Origin: Chromera velia
Lineage: Eukaryota > Sar > Chromeraceae
Direction of reading: 5' to 3'
Length of the DNA: 37,061 bases
NCBI GenBank assembly: GCA_018398765.1
Contig: JAHBMJ010005841.1
Span: 25,001 to 62,061, forward strand
The position numbers were made by a program, and so were the translations under genes. The notes beneath the pieces were generated by a model. The model was not told where the DNA came from. It ran no database searches and saw only the letters and a program-made list of their open reading frames with translations. Shown here piece by piece: positions 1-9,385 of this stretch (position 1 is its first letter; every line of letters begins with the position of its first letter).

Positions 1-75
1 TGAACGAATGAATGAATGGATGAATGAATGAATGAATGAATGAAAGAGTGAGTCAGTGTGTGAGTGGATGCCGGC
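1..75. repeat. Tetranucleotide GAAT/GAGT repeat in PLD intron
   Basis: Imperfect GAAT, GGAT and GAGT units run from the left edge to the acceptor of the first visible PLD exon. The same repeat type recurs at 2995-3133, 25085-25125 and 34730-34765. Confidence 0.8.
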
Positions 76-81
76 GTGCAG

Positions 82-1635
82 ATAAGCATCTACAAGGCGG
101 TTTTGAAGGCCGTGCACAGAGCGCGTAACTACATCATCGTCGAGGACCAGTACGGCATCTTCGTGCAACATCTGTTCGATGCACTCGCGGCGGCTCTGTA
201 CAGGGGTGTGCGGTCAGTTGAGTTTTTCAGGTGGGAACTTTGAGAGATTCCATGTGTGTGTGTGTGTGTGTGTGGTGGCTGCTTTTCTCTAACACCGGAT
301 CGTTTCGCTGATCTGGTCGATCGATGGAGGACGTAGCCTTGACGGGTCGTGTGATTTCCCACACACCGTTGTGTGCTTGCACCGGTTTTTGTGAAAGGAG
401 TCTTTTCTCATATCTGAGCGCACCGCGAATGCAAGAAACAATTGCATACGTAAACCCACTTTGTCCGTCTATACAGATCGGCCAGGTCGGCCTTTGCTCA
501 GTATCTTCAATCCGACCTGCGAGAGACAGGGTTGAAGCAGGGGATTTGTGTGGACGTTTTTGTTGGCCTCTTTCACCGTGAGTGTTGGATTTTGCGTCAC
601 TATATATGTCTATTGAGATTTTTGATATGCGTGAAGGTATCTAATCGTCTTTTTGGCCCCCGCGACTTCCGAAGGGACGGGGAACGGGCTCGCGCACGGG
701 GGGGGATTCAAGTCGCAGGACAAAATGTGGGGAACACTCCAGAGAAAATTTGGGGCTCACAGGTCGGTCGGTCAGTCTCTTAGTGAGTGGGCTGGGTGGT
801 TAACGGTCTCTGAACACGTGAGTGAGGGCTGTTGCTCGTTGCTGTTTAGCTTCTGTATGTCTGTTTGTGGTCTTTGGCTTCTGTTCTCTTCTTTCCCGCC
901 TGCCAGAATGGACTAGAGAGGCCGAGCGAATGCAAAAAAAGAATGAGATGTACAATGTGAATGCATGCAGGGTGAGGATCTATGCAATGAACCAGCACAG
1001 CAAGAGTGCAGATACATTGATCCATTCCAAGACAGTTCTTGTGGACGACCGGTGGCTTCTCGTCGGAAGTGCAAACATCAATGCACGGTCAGTATTAATC
1101 ACGTGAAAGGATCTTCAAAAGACTGTGAAGAGAAACGAACTCGGTTGCGATCATTCGTCTTCCTTTTCTTCAATGCAGCCGTGTGATTTTTTTTTCATCG
1201 AATAATTCATTGATTGACATTTCTGCCTTTTTCTCTGTCACAAAAAAGGACCTCTCTCGACCGTCAAGTCACAGATCTGTGAATCTACTTGATAGATGGA
1301 GTGAGGAACACACAGTGGCTGTAAATAGACGATTGTTTGCCTTCCAATTTCGTAAATCAATTTGTGTCCATTTCCTCCATCGGCTCTTCTCTCTCTGTAT
1401 TAATATATGTTTCGCTTCTCTACACTGATCTGTAGGATCCATTCTCTCTATCTCCCTCTCTCACTATGCTGTTCTCTTCTCTTCGTTGAGATGCTTCATG
1501 CATTCATGCAAGCAAAAAAGAAAGTCCATTTCGGTCTCCAGGTCGTACACAGCGGACAGCGAGATTGGAGCTGCAATCGTTGACAAGGCGACTGTGAAAA
1601 ATCCCGACGGCCTGGAAGTATGTCGGTTGCCTCTT

Positions 1636-1670
<35 letters not shown>

Positions 1671-2642
1671 TTCTCTCCCCGTGTGTGTGTGTGTGTGTGT
1701 GTCTGTCTGTCTGTCTCTGGGTTTCTGTCGGATTTTTTTCCTTCATTCCTTCGTTGTTTCTCCCCCACTCCACCTCCCTTCCCTTCCTCTCCTTTCCCTT
1801 CGTCTCCCTTCTCTTTCTATGCTCCCCCCCCCCTCCCCCCCTCGTTTTTTCAAAGGAAGCGCAGTTGCGGATTTTGGACTCTCCTCGCTCATGCGTGCAT
1901 CTGTGTCTGTGTGTATGTATGGATGTGTGTGTGTGTGTGTGTGTGTGTGTGTNNNNNNNNNNNNNNNNNNNNNNNNNNNNNNNNNNNNNNNNNNNNNNNN
2001 NNNNNNNNNNNNNNNNNNNNNNNNNNNNNNNGGGGGGGGGGGTAATGTGTGTTAGTGTGTGTGCGGGTACGCATGTGCTTTAGAGAGATGGGAGGGACAC
2101 AGAGAGACAGATTCAGTCTTCTGCTGCAACGACTTTTAGTCTGCCCAACATGAGGTCTGATCCTTGGAGACTAAGGAGGGCTGCATGGTGTGTTTCCTGC
2201 TTCTTCGTTTTCATTTCTCAAATGTCGAGTAGGGACAGAGGACAGAGGGAGAACGAACAGCAAAAACATTCGTGGAAGCTTCTCAGGAGAAGGGGAGGTA
2301 CCCCATCTCCTCACATGCATGCCTCTGCATGCGTGCGTGCGTCTCTGAGTGTCAATGCAGATTATGGACCTTCTCAGTGCAAAAACGACGGCGGAAGGTT
2401 GGGGCAATGTGGGACCCCCAAAGATAATCAACCTGGACCTGGCAGCAAAAGTTCGGGAGTGCCTGGAGAAGAAAGACAAAAACGGACAGCCCAATGAGTG
2501 CTACAAGGAGCTGCAAGGAAAACTCAACTTTCCGGCACGTCTGGCGATGTCTTTCAGTTTGACGAATTTCAATTTGATTGAATGGGACCTTCAGGGCATG
2601 TGCAGCGAAGGGACTGAGAATCTGTTGAGATTTGACGACTAG
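82..2642 (+). CDS. Phospholipase D family protein, C-terminal half (5' part outside window)
   Basis: Phospholipase D enzymes hydrolyse the phosphodiester bond of phospholipids to give phosphatidate, or transfer the phosphatidyl group, using two HxKxxxxD (HKD) motifs. Five exons are read: 82-212, 477-577, 907-1087, 1542-1617 and 2361-2642. All introns are GT-AG (donors GTCAGT, GTGAGT, GTCAGT, GTATGT) and the phases join without a stop to give 256 residues ending at TGA/TAG-type stop 2640-2642. Exon 1 encodes ARNYIIVEDQYG, like the segment that precedes the second catalytic half of PLDs. Exon 3 encodes IHSKTVLVDDRW then VGSANINAR, the second HKD motif (His codon 1023-1025, Lys and Asp following) with the usual GSAN. 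Exon 4 continues with TADSEIGAAIVD, the typical follow-on. Exon 5 encodes a C-terminal region I do not match to plant or animal PLD tails. The first HKD motif must lie upstream of the window. Introns hold microsatellites and a gap. Confidence 0.88.
1633..2042. repeat. Intronic CT/GT microsatellites around assembly gap
   Basis: The fourth visible PLD intron holds (CTCTGT)n and (CT)n at about 1633-1680, (GT)n at 1681-1702, a polypyrimidine stretch, then (GT)n at 1925-1952. This runs straight into 79 unknown bases (1953-2031) and then a G run (2032-2042). The true intron length is therefore unknown. Translations through it are artefacts. Confidence 0.85.
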
Positions 2643-3148
2643 AAGATCCACTCACTCCCTTGGTCGATTTCCTGATAAAGGGGTCGGAGCTTAAGAAAAG
2701 ATAAAGAGGGGCATTCAGGTTTTCGTGAACGCAGAATTAAGTCATCAGCTGTTTAAGCTTGCACCTGCACAATCCGATTCCTTCCTCCCTTCATTCATGC
2801 ACCCGATCGATCGACTGATCGTATGCTTTGACTTGATTTCTTTTCGATCTCGGCGAGGTCCTTGATTTGCCGGGGGGGGGCATTCGAAGGATCTATCTCC
2901 CCCCAAAAAACGTCGCTGGTAGAGAATTCAACTCCATCCAACAATGCCAGTTCCCCTGGCGCAAAAGGGGCATAAGAAACAAGGGGGGCGGGAGGTGAGT
3001 GAGTGAATGAGTGAATGAGCGAGTGCGTGAATGAGTGAATGGGTGAGTGAGTGAATGGGTGAATGAGTGAATGAGTAAACAAGGGAATGAGAGAATGCGT
3101 GAGCGAGTGAATGAGTGAACGAGTGAATGAGTTTGCGTCTGTGTACAT

Positions 3149-3183
<35 letters not shown>

Positions 3184-3390
3184 GAAGGGGAGAGAGAAAG
3201 GGAAAATGCGGAAAAAAGTTTAAGGAATTTGAGAAGAAATGGCTTCGAGACACAGGGAAACAAGTTTGAGGTCTGCAATAGAGGGACAGGGGAAGGTGGC
3301 TTGTATATCTTTCGCATCGTACTGATGGGCTCCCCCCTAGCTCGTTTCTTTGCAGATCCACCCCTGTCATAAGGTTGCATGCAAGTAAGG
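2643..3390. other. PLD downstream region with simple repeats
   Basis: No convincing gene is seen. After the PLD stop there is unique sequence, then GAGT/GAAT tetranucleotides at 2995-3133 and a run of 32 G at 3149-3180. Reading frames across these repeats on either strand are low-complexity artefacts (for example Ser/His/Thr-rich on the minus strand). Confidence 0.6.
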
Positions 3391-4480
3391 TAACAAAGTA
3401 TGTTGCAGCTGTATGTTATTCCTGGCCACCATCATACAAAAGATACTTAAAGGATTTTTGTATAAAAAATATGTAATGAAATGTATATTGTATAATTTAA
3501 AATGTATATAAATCAAGTTCGATTTATAAGAATTTGATTTTTTGAAACTTAGTTAGTAAGCTATTACTTTAATTGTTTTTAAGGACTTTTTAAAAATCTA
3601 ATGATGATGATGGGGATGATTGGGGGTTAAATCCTAAATCGAGTGAATACGACTCAGTGTTAGACTCAGTGTGAATAGGTGTTTGTAATAGAGTTTGTTC
3701 AATTAAATGCAATTGGCTGCTAGATTGGCTGCAATATGCTGTGATTAGTTCAGCCTGCTAATCAATGATTATAGGCAAAGTAATAGGCAATGAAGACAGA
3801 AAATGTTAGGCATACTTAGATGATACTCATAGTTTTAAACACAATTGGTTATAATGGATATTTAAAAAAAATTTTAGATATTTTTAGAGTCAAAATCTAG
3901 AGTAAACCAAATGCTTGGTATTTTTTTTTTAAAGAAAAAAAAAGAAAATGTTTCAATAGTAATAATGATCGGTATGATCCTCTATACCTGGGTTCGAATT
4001 CATAGTAGACAATGAATATCCATTAATATCCAGAATGAATGCATTTGATAATTATTTTTTTTAAAAAAAAAAATCAAGAACAAAAATTATATGATATGTC
4101 ATGATTGGAAAATATTGGAAAAGAGTTTAAGGGGTTGGCGAAAGCAAACGAAGTGAAACAAAGGAACCATGTGATACTGTGTGGAAGTCTAACTAGATAT
4201 TACTAGATATTGAGCAATATTGAGTCTCATAGAGTCTCAATTAGTCTCAGTGTGAACCAAGTGAGAGATACGCATGCGATTAGGATGATGACATATAATG
4301 ACGTATGCAAAGAGTACTTAGTTGCCATCCCTAACCCCGCTCACTCCTCGACCTGCTTTAATTTGACATGCTTTTGTCTACTTTTGTCTTCCTTGGTCCT
4401 CCTTCTACATCCTTCGCCATCGTTCGCCTTTTACGTGATTCAATATGATTCAATGGTGATTGTGTACACTTAAGAGTAAA
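3390..4480. other. AT-rich non-coding block
   Basis: Base composition falls sharply compared with the flanking genes, with A and T runs at 3917-3950 and 4055-4070 and many short repeats of the ATTAG/AATTGG type. No long reading frame, no RNA gene and no clear terminal repeats were found. It could be a decayed transposable element or ordinary spacer. Confidence 0.5.
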
Positions 4481-4902
4481 CCCCTCCCCCGAGAACGGAA
4501 GCAGCGGGATCCGTTGCGCGGGGGCACTTGCACGGAGTGTCTGGCATTGCGGGGCCGCGGCCTGAGACAATGAATTTCATTGAATTTCTGCATGTCAGAC
4601 TGAGAGTTGTCAGAAGTGAAGAGATGTCAACAGGACTTCGAAACGGTCATGGTGCGAGAGTGATCTGCCATTTCATGATCTGCCTCTGTACGTGTTTACC
4701 AAAGAAGAGCGTTGCTATCGGTCAGATTGAGAGAAAAGGCGCAACGTGAGGTGACTTTCACTTCCCATTCCAACCAAAGAGAATATATACGTCCCGCGTC
4801 TTCCATCTGCGTGAGCGCAGCGGTACTGAATTATTTTCTCGAAAAGCACAGCTGTACTCGTCCGACAAAAGTGAAAAGGGATTTGCAAATTCATATTTCA
4901 GT
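4481..4902. other. Upstream region of the KH-domain gene
   Basis: GC content rises again here. A perfect 10-bp palindrome GGCCGCGGCC lies near 4552-4561 and a TATA-like GAATATATAC at 4781-4790, about 110 bp before the chosen start codon. The sequence just before that ATG (TTTCAG) could be a splice acceptor, so a 5' exon in this stretch cannot be excluded. Confidence 0.35.
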
Positions 4903-6450
4903 ATGCTGGGATCTGTATCAGTTTTAGCGCGAAGCCCCTCTGAAGTGAGCGGACAGTCTGAGGAACAAAAAACGATCACACGAGTCTGCACTGTCTTGAG
5001 TGTCTCGCCCATTTCGCCGTCGGTATTTTCCGATGGCTTCTGGTCTGATTTCACTCTTGTCGGTGCCGAAGAGATGCTTGTGCAGGCACTTTCCACTGTG
5101 CATGATGCGGAACGAATTCCTCTGCGTATTCTGGTTGACACAGAGGTTTGTGAGAAAAACGACTTCAAGGACTTGATTGCGAATTCGGAGGGGTTCTTTG
5201 GGTTTCCTGTCCGGGTTTATCCAGAGACCACCTTCAGGGCTGACTCTGCTTCCTCTGACTCCCATACCAGACAAATCCTCACCATCTGCGATCGCGCCAA
5301 GTCTTCCCTCAAAGCAATCCGTGCCTTCGCTCCTTTCGTGATCAAGCGAAAGGAAAAAGAAGGTTTCAACACTTTCCTCAGGTGGCAACAGCAGAACAGT
5401 AGCAATCGGAATAACACAAACACGCACACCAACACAGGGGGCACCAATTCCCGTCTCTCCTCCCTTGATGCCTCTGAGGAAAGAGCAGGAGCCGCCGCCT
5501 CGATCCCAGACTACCCCCTCACCCTTCCCCCCAGCCCCGATGAAGGCACGATCACTGACACCCTTTCTCAGTATCCCCACCCAGCTTCTCAGCAGGGTGC
5601 GTCCTTCCCCTCAGCCTCCAACCACCACCTGTCCCCCGTGACCCCCTCAACAACGAACCCTTCCCATCAGTCCCCCAACTCCCTTCCCACCCTTCCCCCC
5701 GGCCACACGTCTGCTCACGGCATCACCATCGGGCCTCTCGTGCCCGTCTCGAACCAGAGGGGCCCGGGAGGGAACGGGTCCGCCCCCCTCCTAGGCGCCT
5801 CCCCCGGGGCTCTGGCTGAGCTCAAACACATGCAGACAATCTGGATCCCTGCACACAATGTGCCGAGGTTGATTGGGGCAGAGGGAAGCTTCATCCAGGA
5901 ATTCCAGAATAGATCCGGTGCAAAGATCAAATACTCCAACAATACGAATATGACGGGCATGAAGAACGCCACCGTCACCGGGACTGTGCGACAGGTGGGG
6001 ACGTGTGTGACCCTCATCCGTAACAAACTCGACTCCTGGGCAGCTCTCGACAACGCAGGACCCCATACGCATACCCTGTGGGTGCCCGACTCTCTCGTGA
6101 GTCAGGTGATCGGAAGGAAAGGGACGAAAATCCAAGAATTCCAACTCTACAGTGGGGCAGCCGTGTTCATCGATAGTCCTGAGCAGGCAGTGATGGGCAC
6201 CTTTGCGCAGGTGTGCAACAGCCTCGGGATGACTTCACCGGCACATCAGCGAAACATCGCAGAACAGCTCTACGTGATTCAGGTCCGTCTCAAAGTTTTT
6301 TTCTTTTTTTCGTGATTGTCAGCCTGCTGTCTCTCGCCCCTCCTTCCGGGTAGTTTTTTCTTTCGCGTCTGAACTGTCGGCCTTCTTTTTTTGCTTTGCG
6401 TTTCGCGCCGAGCTCTCTTTTCCCTCTTCTCTCTCTCTCCCTCTCTCTTT

Positions 6451-6485
<35 letters not shown>

Positions 6486-7286
6486 CGTGCGTTCGTGTGC
6501 CACCATGTGTCCATCCCTGCTGCATTCATTCCCGTCTCGCTGCATGGATGTGTACTGGCGACGAGGCATCTCGTATGACGAGCTGTATGTCCGCTTGCTT
6601 TCCTTCCTCCCTCTCTCCCTCCTTCCCTGCAGCCCCCCCCGGGTGCCCACGGGATGCCCACCCCTGCTGAGCTGTCCCCTCAGATGCCCACCCTCTGCCG
6701 TCGCATGATCGTGGCGGGGACCCAGCAGGCTGTGAGCACGTGCGTGGGGTACATGATTGAGTGGATCGCGCGGGCTCTCCGCGGCACGGCACACCGCATC
6801 AGCAGCGCTTCCGCTGCGAGCGCCCCGGGAGGGGGAGGGGGGCGCCGCGGTCACCGCGGAGGGGCAGGGGGGCAAGCCCCGTCCCACCAGACCCAGCAGC
6901 AACAGCAGCAGATGACCGTGACGATGACGACTCACGCCTCGCAGATACAAGGGGGCCACGGAGGTTTCCAGGGACACATCGGAGGATATCCACACGCCCA
7001 CACCCTCACCACATCCCCGGTGGGTACCAACGCCGCACCCCCCCCCTATCATGATGGGATCGCTGCTGCAGGTGTGCATGGGGGAGGATGGACCTTCGGA
7101 TCGGGTCCCGGAGTGCAGGGGTGGGGTGTTGGGGCACAGGTGCAGCAGGGGGGTTCGGGAATGCCTCCCCCTGTTGGACCGCCGCCGCATCCCCCAAACG
7201 CCCTCCCCGGTCCCCACCAGGGTCAGCAGCAGCCCGCGGCCCCCCTGGGGCCAGCTTTGCACCCGCCCCCTGGATTTCATGATTGA
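4903..7286 (+). CDS. KH-domain RNA-binding protein with Gly/Gln/Pro-rich tail
   Basis: KH domains bind single-stranded RNA or DNA through a GxxG loop. Two exons are read, 4903-6282 and 6633-7286 (donor GTCCGT, acceptor CCCTGCAG, both phase 0), giving about 677 residues. Residues 1-150 form a globular region I do not recognise. Residues 150-305 are Ser/Thr/Pro/Asn-rich linker. KH1 spans about 309-372 (IWIPAHNVPRLIGAEGSFIQ, GxxG = GAEG, ending in TVTGTVRQVGTCVTLIRNKL). KH2 begins at about 387 (LWVPDSLVSQVIGRKGTKIQ, GxxG = GRKG). Its last strand and helix (MIVAGTQQAVSTCVGYMIEW) lie in exon 2, so the intron falls in the variable loop. The C-terminal 150 residues are rich in Gly, Gln, His and Pro, typical of disordered tails in RNA-binding proteins. 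The start is the first ATG of the frame; an upstream exon is possible because TTTCAG precedes it. Similar to hnRNP K/PCBP-type proteins only in general layout. Confidence 0.85.
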
Positions 7287-8303
7287 GTGATTGATTGAGA
7301 GGTGGAGGGAGGGAAGGCAGGTGGAGAGAATCTCTTTCTCTTTGCCAGAGCTGTTTGCATGTTTCTTTTGTTGAAGTTAGGAAGAAAACGGAGGAGGAAG
7401 AGAAAAGATCAGATGGAAGAGATAGTTGTATTCAGAGAAGGAAGAGAAAAAGGCAAACGGATGGTAGCCACGTGAAGAAAACAGGAAGAAGCGTCGATTT
7501 CTAATTCCGTCTGTCTTGCCGGTCATCTTTCGACCGGAAGAGCGGATGGGCGGATGGATTGACGGCAGGAGTTCGGATGGATGGGTGGATGGATGGGTGG
7601 ATGGGTGGATGGGTGAGTAGACAAATGCATGCAGCATCAAAAAGGTTTTGGGGTGCATGGCAACTTTTGTATGCCTGTGCATGAGCACGGGCCTGCCTGA
7701 CTGCTTGCATGAGTGTGTTTCTCGTCCTCCTTGGGTAGTTGGGCTTGTCCGTTCGGTGAATGCGTGCCTGCTTGCCTGCCTGCCTGTCTGCCTGCCTGTC
7801 CTCTCTTTGTCTCCTTGATTGAGACTGCCTGCCGCCCTGCCTGCCTGTCCTCTCTTTGCTTCTTGATTGAGACCGCTTGATGAATTCAAGGGTGGATCCC
7901 TATCGATTTTATTTTTGTCCCCCCAGTCTTCTTCGTCTTCCAATCCGGACCCAAACCCTCCCGTCCTCCCTCCCTTCCGTCTTCCCCGTCCTCCTCTTCG
8001 TCCTCCTCCCTCTCCTCCTCTTTCGCAGCAGCATTGTCCGATCCTCCGGCTCGCCCCGAAGCCCTGTCTTAAGACCATGACTGTGTAGGTTCCCACATGT
8101 AGTTTTTCTTTTTTTCTTCTTCTTCTTCTTCCCTTTTTTCTCTCCCTTGGTTTGAGGGGAAGCAGCAGGACAGTAGCGTTTGACGATCAAGTGATCACGT
8201 GAAGTCTTGCGGGAGGTTGAGAGGCAAGTGGCGCTTGACTTTCACCTTTTGGGCCCCCTGCCCATTTTGCCTCAGTTGTCGTGATGTTCTTTTATCTTTG
8301 TTG

Positions 8304-8334
<31 letters not shown>

Positions 8335-8852
8335 TTTTGTCTGTTGTGTTCATGAAGAACAGGAGGGAAAGAAATCGTACAGTCTGTCTGTCTGAAGAAA
8401 AGAAGGGAGAAGAAGAAACATAGAATCTGTCGTAGATGGCACGTCACGTCTATCCATCAATTCCGTCTATTTGTCTAGTTGCGGGGCGGAACGGACATCT
8501 AGAATGGGGCTGTTCCTGCGTTTGTTCTTCTTCTTCTTCTTCTTCTTTTCTTCTTCTTTTCTTCTTCTTCTTCTTCTTCTCCTTCTCCTCACACGGTGGA
8601 CGATGACTCATGCTGCCTGGCTGGCCTGTTCGAATTTGTTCCTTCCTTTCGATTCGTATGGTCTAGGGGAGCAGTATCGGTGGGGGTGAATGTTCAGTGA
8701 TGGATCGAGGAGGTTAGGGAAGGAAGGAAGAATTCAGCGTAGGCGTCTGTCTTTATCGGATGAAGTGGTCGAGGCCGTAATTCGTTCATCTTTTCCCCGT
8801 CTGCTTGTTGCTTGCAACATCCTTCCAATCAATGCAGAATGTTACAGTCTGC
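7287..8852. other. Intergenic spacer with polypyrimidine and tetranucleotide repeats
   Basis: No gene is supported. Repeats include GGAT units at 7560-7615, TGCC/CTGCC units at 7765-7850, TTC units at 8108-8132, TTTC units at 8306-8334 and TTC units at 8524-8585. Frames in this stretch encode Pro/Leu/Phe-rich low-complexity peptides and are not credible genes. Confidence 0.6.
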
Positions 8853-8988
8853 GCGTTCATCTGAAGTAGCCAAGAGATGAACACACGTTTTCATCTGAAA
8901 TAGCCAAGAGATGAACACACGTTTTCATCTGAAGTAGCCAAGAGATGAGCACACGTTTTCATCTGAAGTAGCCAAGAGATGAACACAC
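8853..8988. repeat. Four tandem copies of a 34-bp hairpin-forming unit
   Basis: Units at 8853-8886 (slightly degenerate), 8887-8920, 8921-8954 and 8955-8988 are nearly identical. Each contains TTCATCT and, 12 nt later, its complement AGATGAA (AGATGAG in the third unit), so each could fold as a 7-bp stem. Units abut without spacers, so this is a minisatellite and not a CRISPR array. Confidence 0.9.
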
Positions 8989-9111
8989 GTTTTCGTATCC
9001 CCACCACACTTTTTTACCCGCAACGTTGTCATTCTTTCTTTCGTCACTTCTCTCTTCCTTTTGGCTTCTGCGTTCAGAGTGCTCATTTATTTTTTTGATC
9101 AGTGCAAAGAA

Positions 9112-9181
9112 AAACTTTCCTTCTTTCCTTCTTTCCTTTCTTTCTTTCTTTCTTTCTTTCTTTTCTTTCTTTCCTTCTTTC

Positions 9182-9214
<33 letters not shown>

Positions 9215-9385
9215 TTTCATCCTTCCTTCCTTCCTTCCTTCCTTCCTTCTTTCTTTCGTTCTTTCTTTGTTTCTTTCTTTCTTTTTTTCTTTCTTTCTTT
9301 CTTTCTTTCTTTTGTTTGTTTGTTCTTTCTTTCTTTCTTTCTTTCTTTCTTTCCTTCCTTCTTTCCTTCTTTCCTTCTTCCAACC
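9112..9385. repeat. Long TTTC/TTCC polypyrimidine microsatellite
   Basis: About 270 bp of almost pure pyrimidine on the plus strand (TTTC, TTCC and CTTTT units) with rare G interruptions. All overlapping Phe/Leu/Ser or Lys/Glu/Arg reading frames are artefacts. Confidence 0.95.

Noticed and set aside
1486-2083. Long frames through the PLD intron
   Set aside because: They cross CT/GT repeats and unknown bases; only 1542-1617 is coding, as an exon.
2795-3380. Minus-strand frame rich in Ser, His, Thr and Pro
   Set aside because: It is made by the GAGT repeat and the G run.
3980-4005. GGGTTCGAATTC, like the T-arm/B box of a tRNA
   Set aside because: No A box, acceptor stem or D arm could be found upstream at a proper distance, so neither a tRNA nor a SINE is supported.
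6279-7280. Minus-strand 333-residue frame
   Set aside because: It is the antisense shadow of KH exon 2 and an intronic GT repeat.
8853-8988. CRISPR-like repeats
   Set aside because: The four 34-bp units abut with no unique spacers and the genome is eukaryotic.
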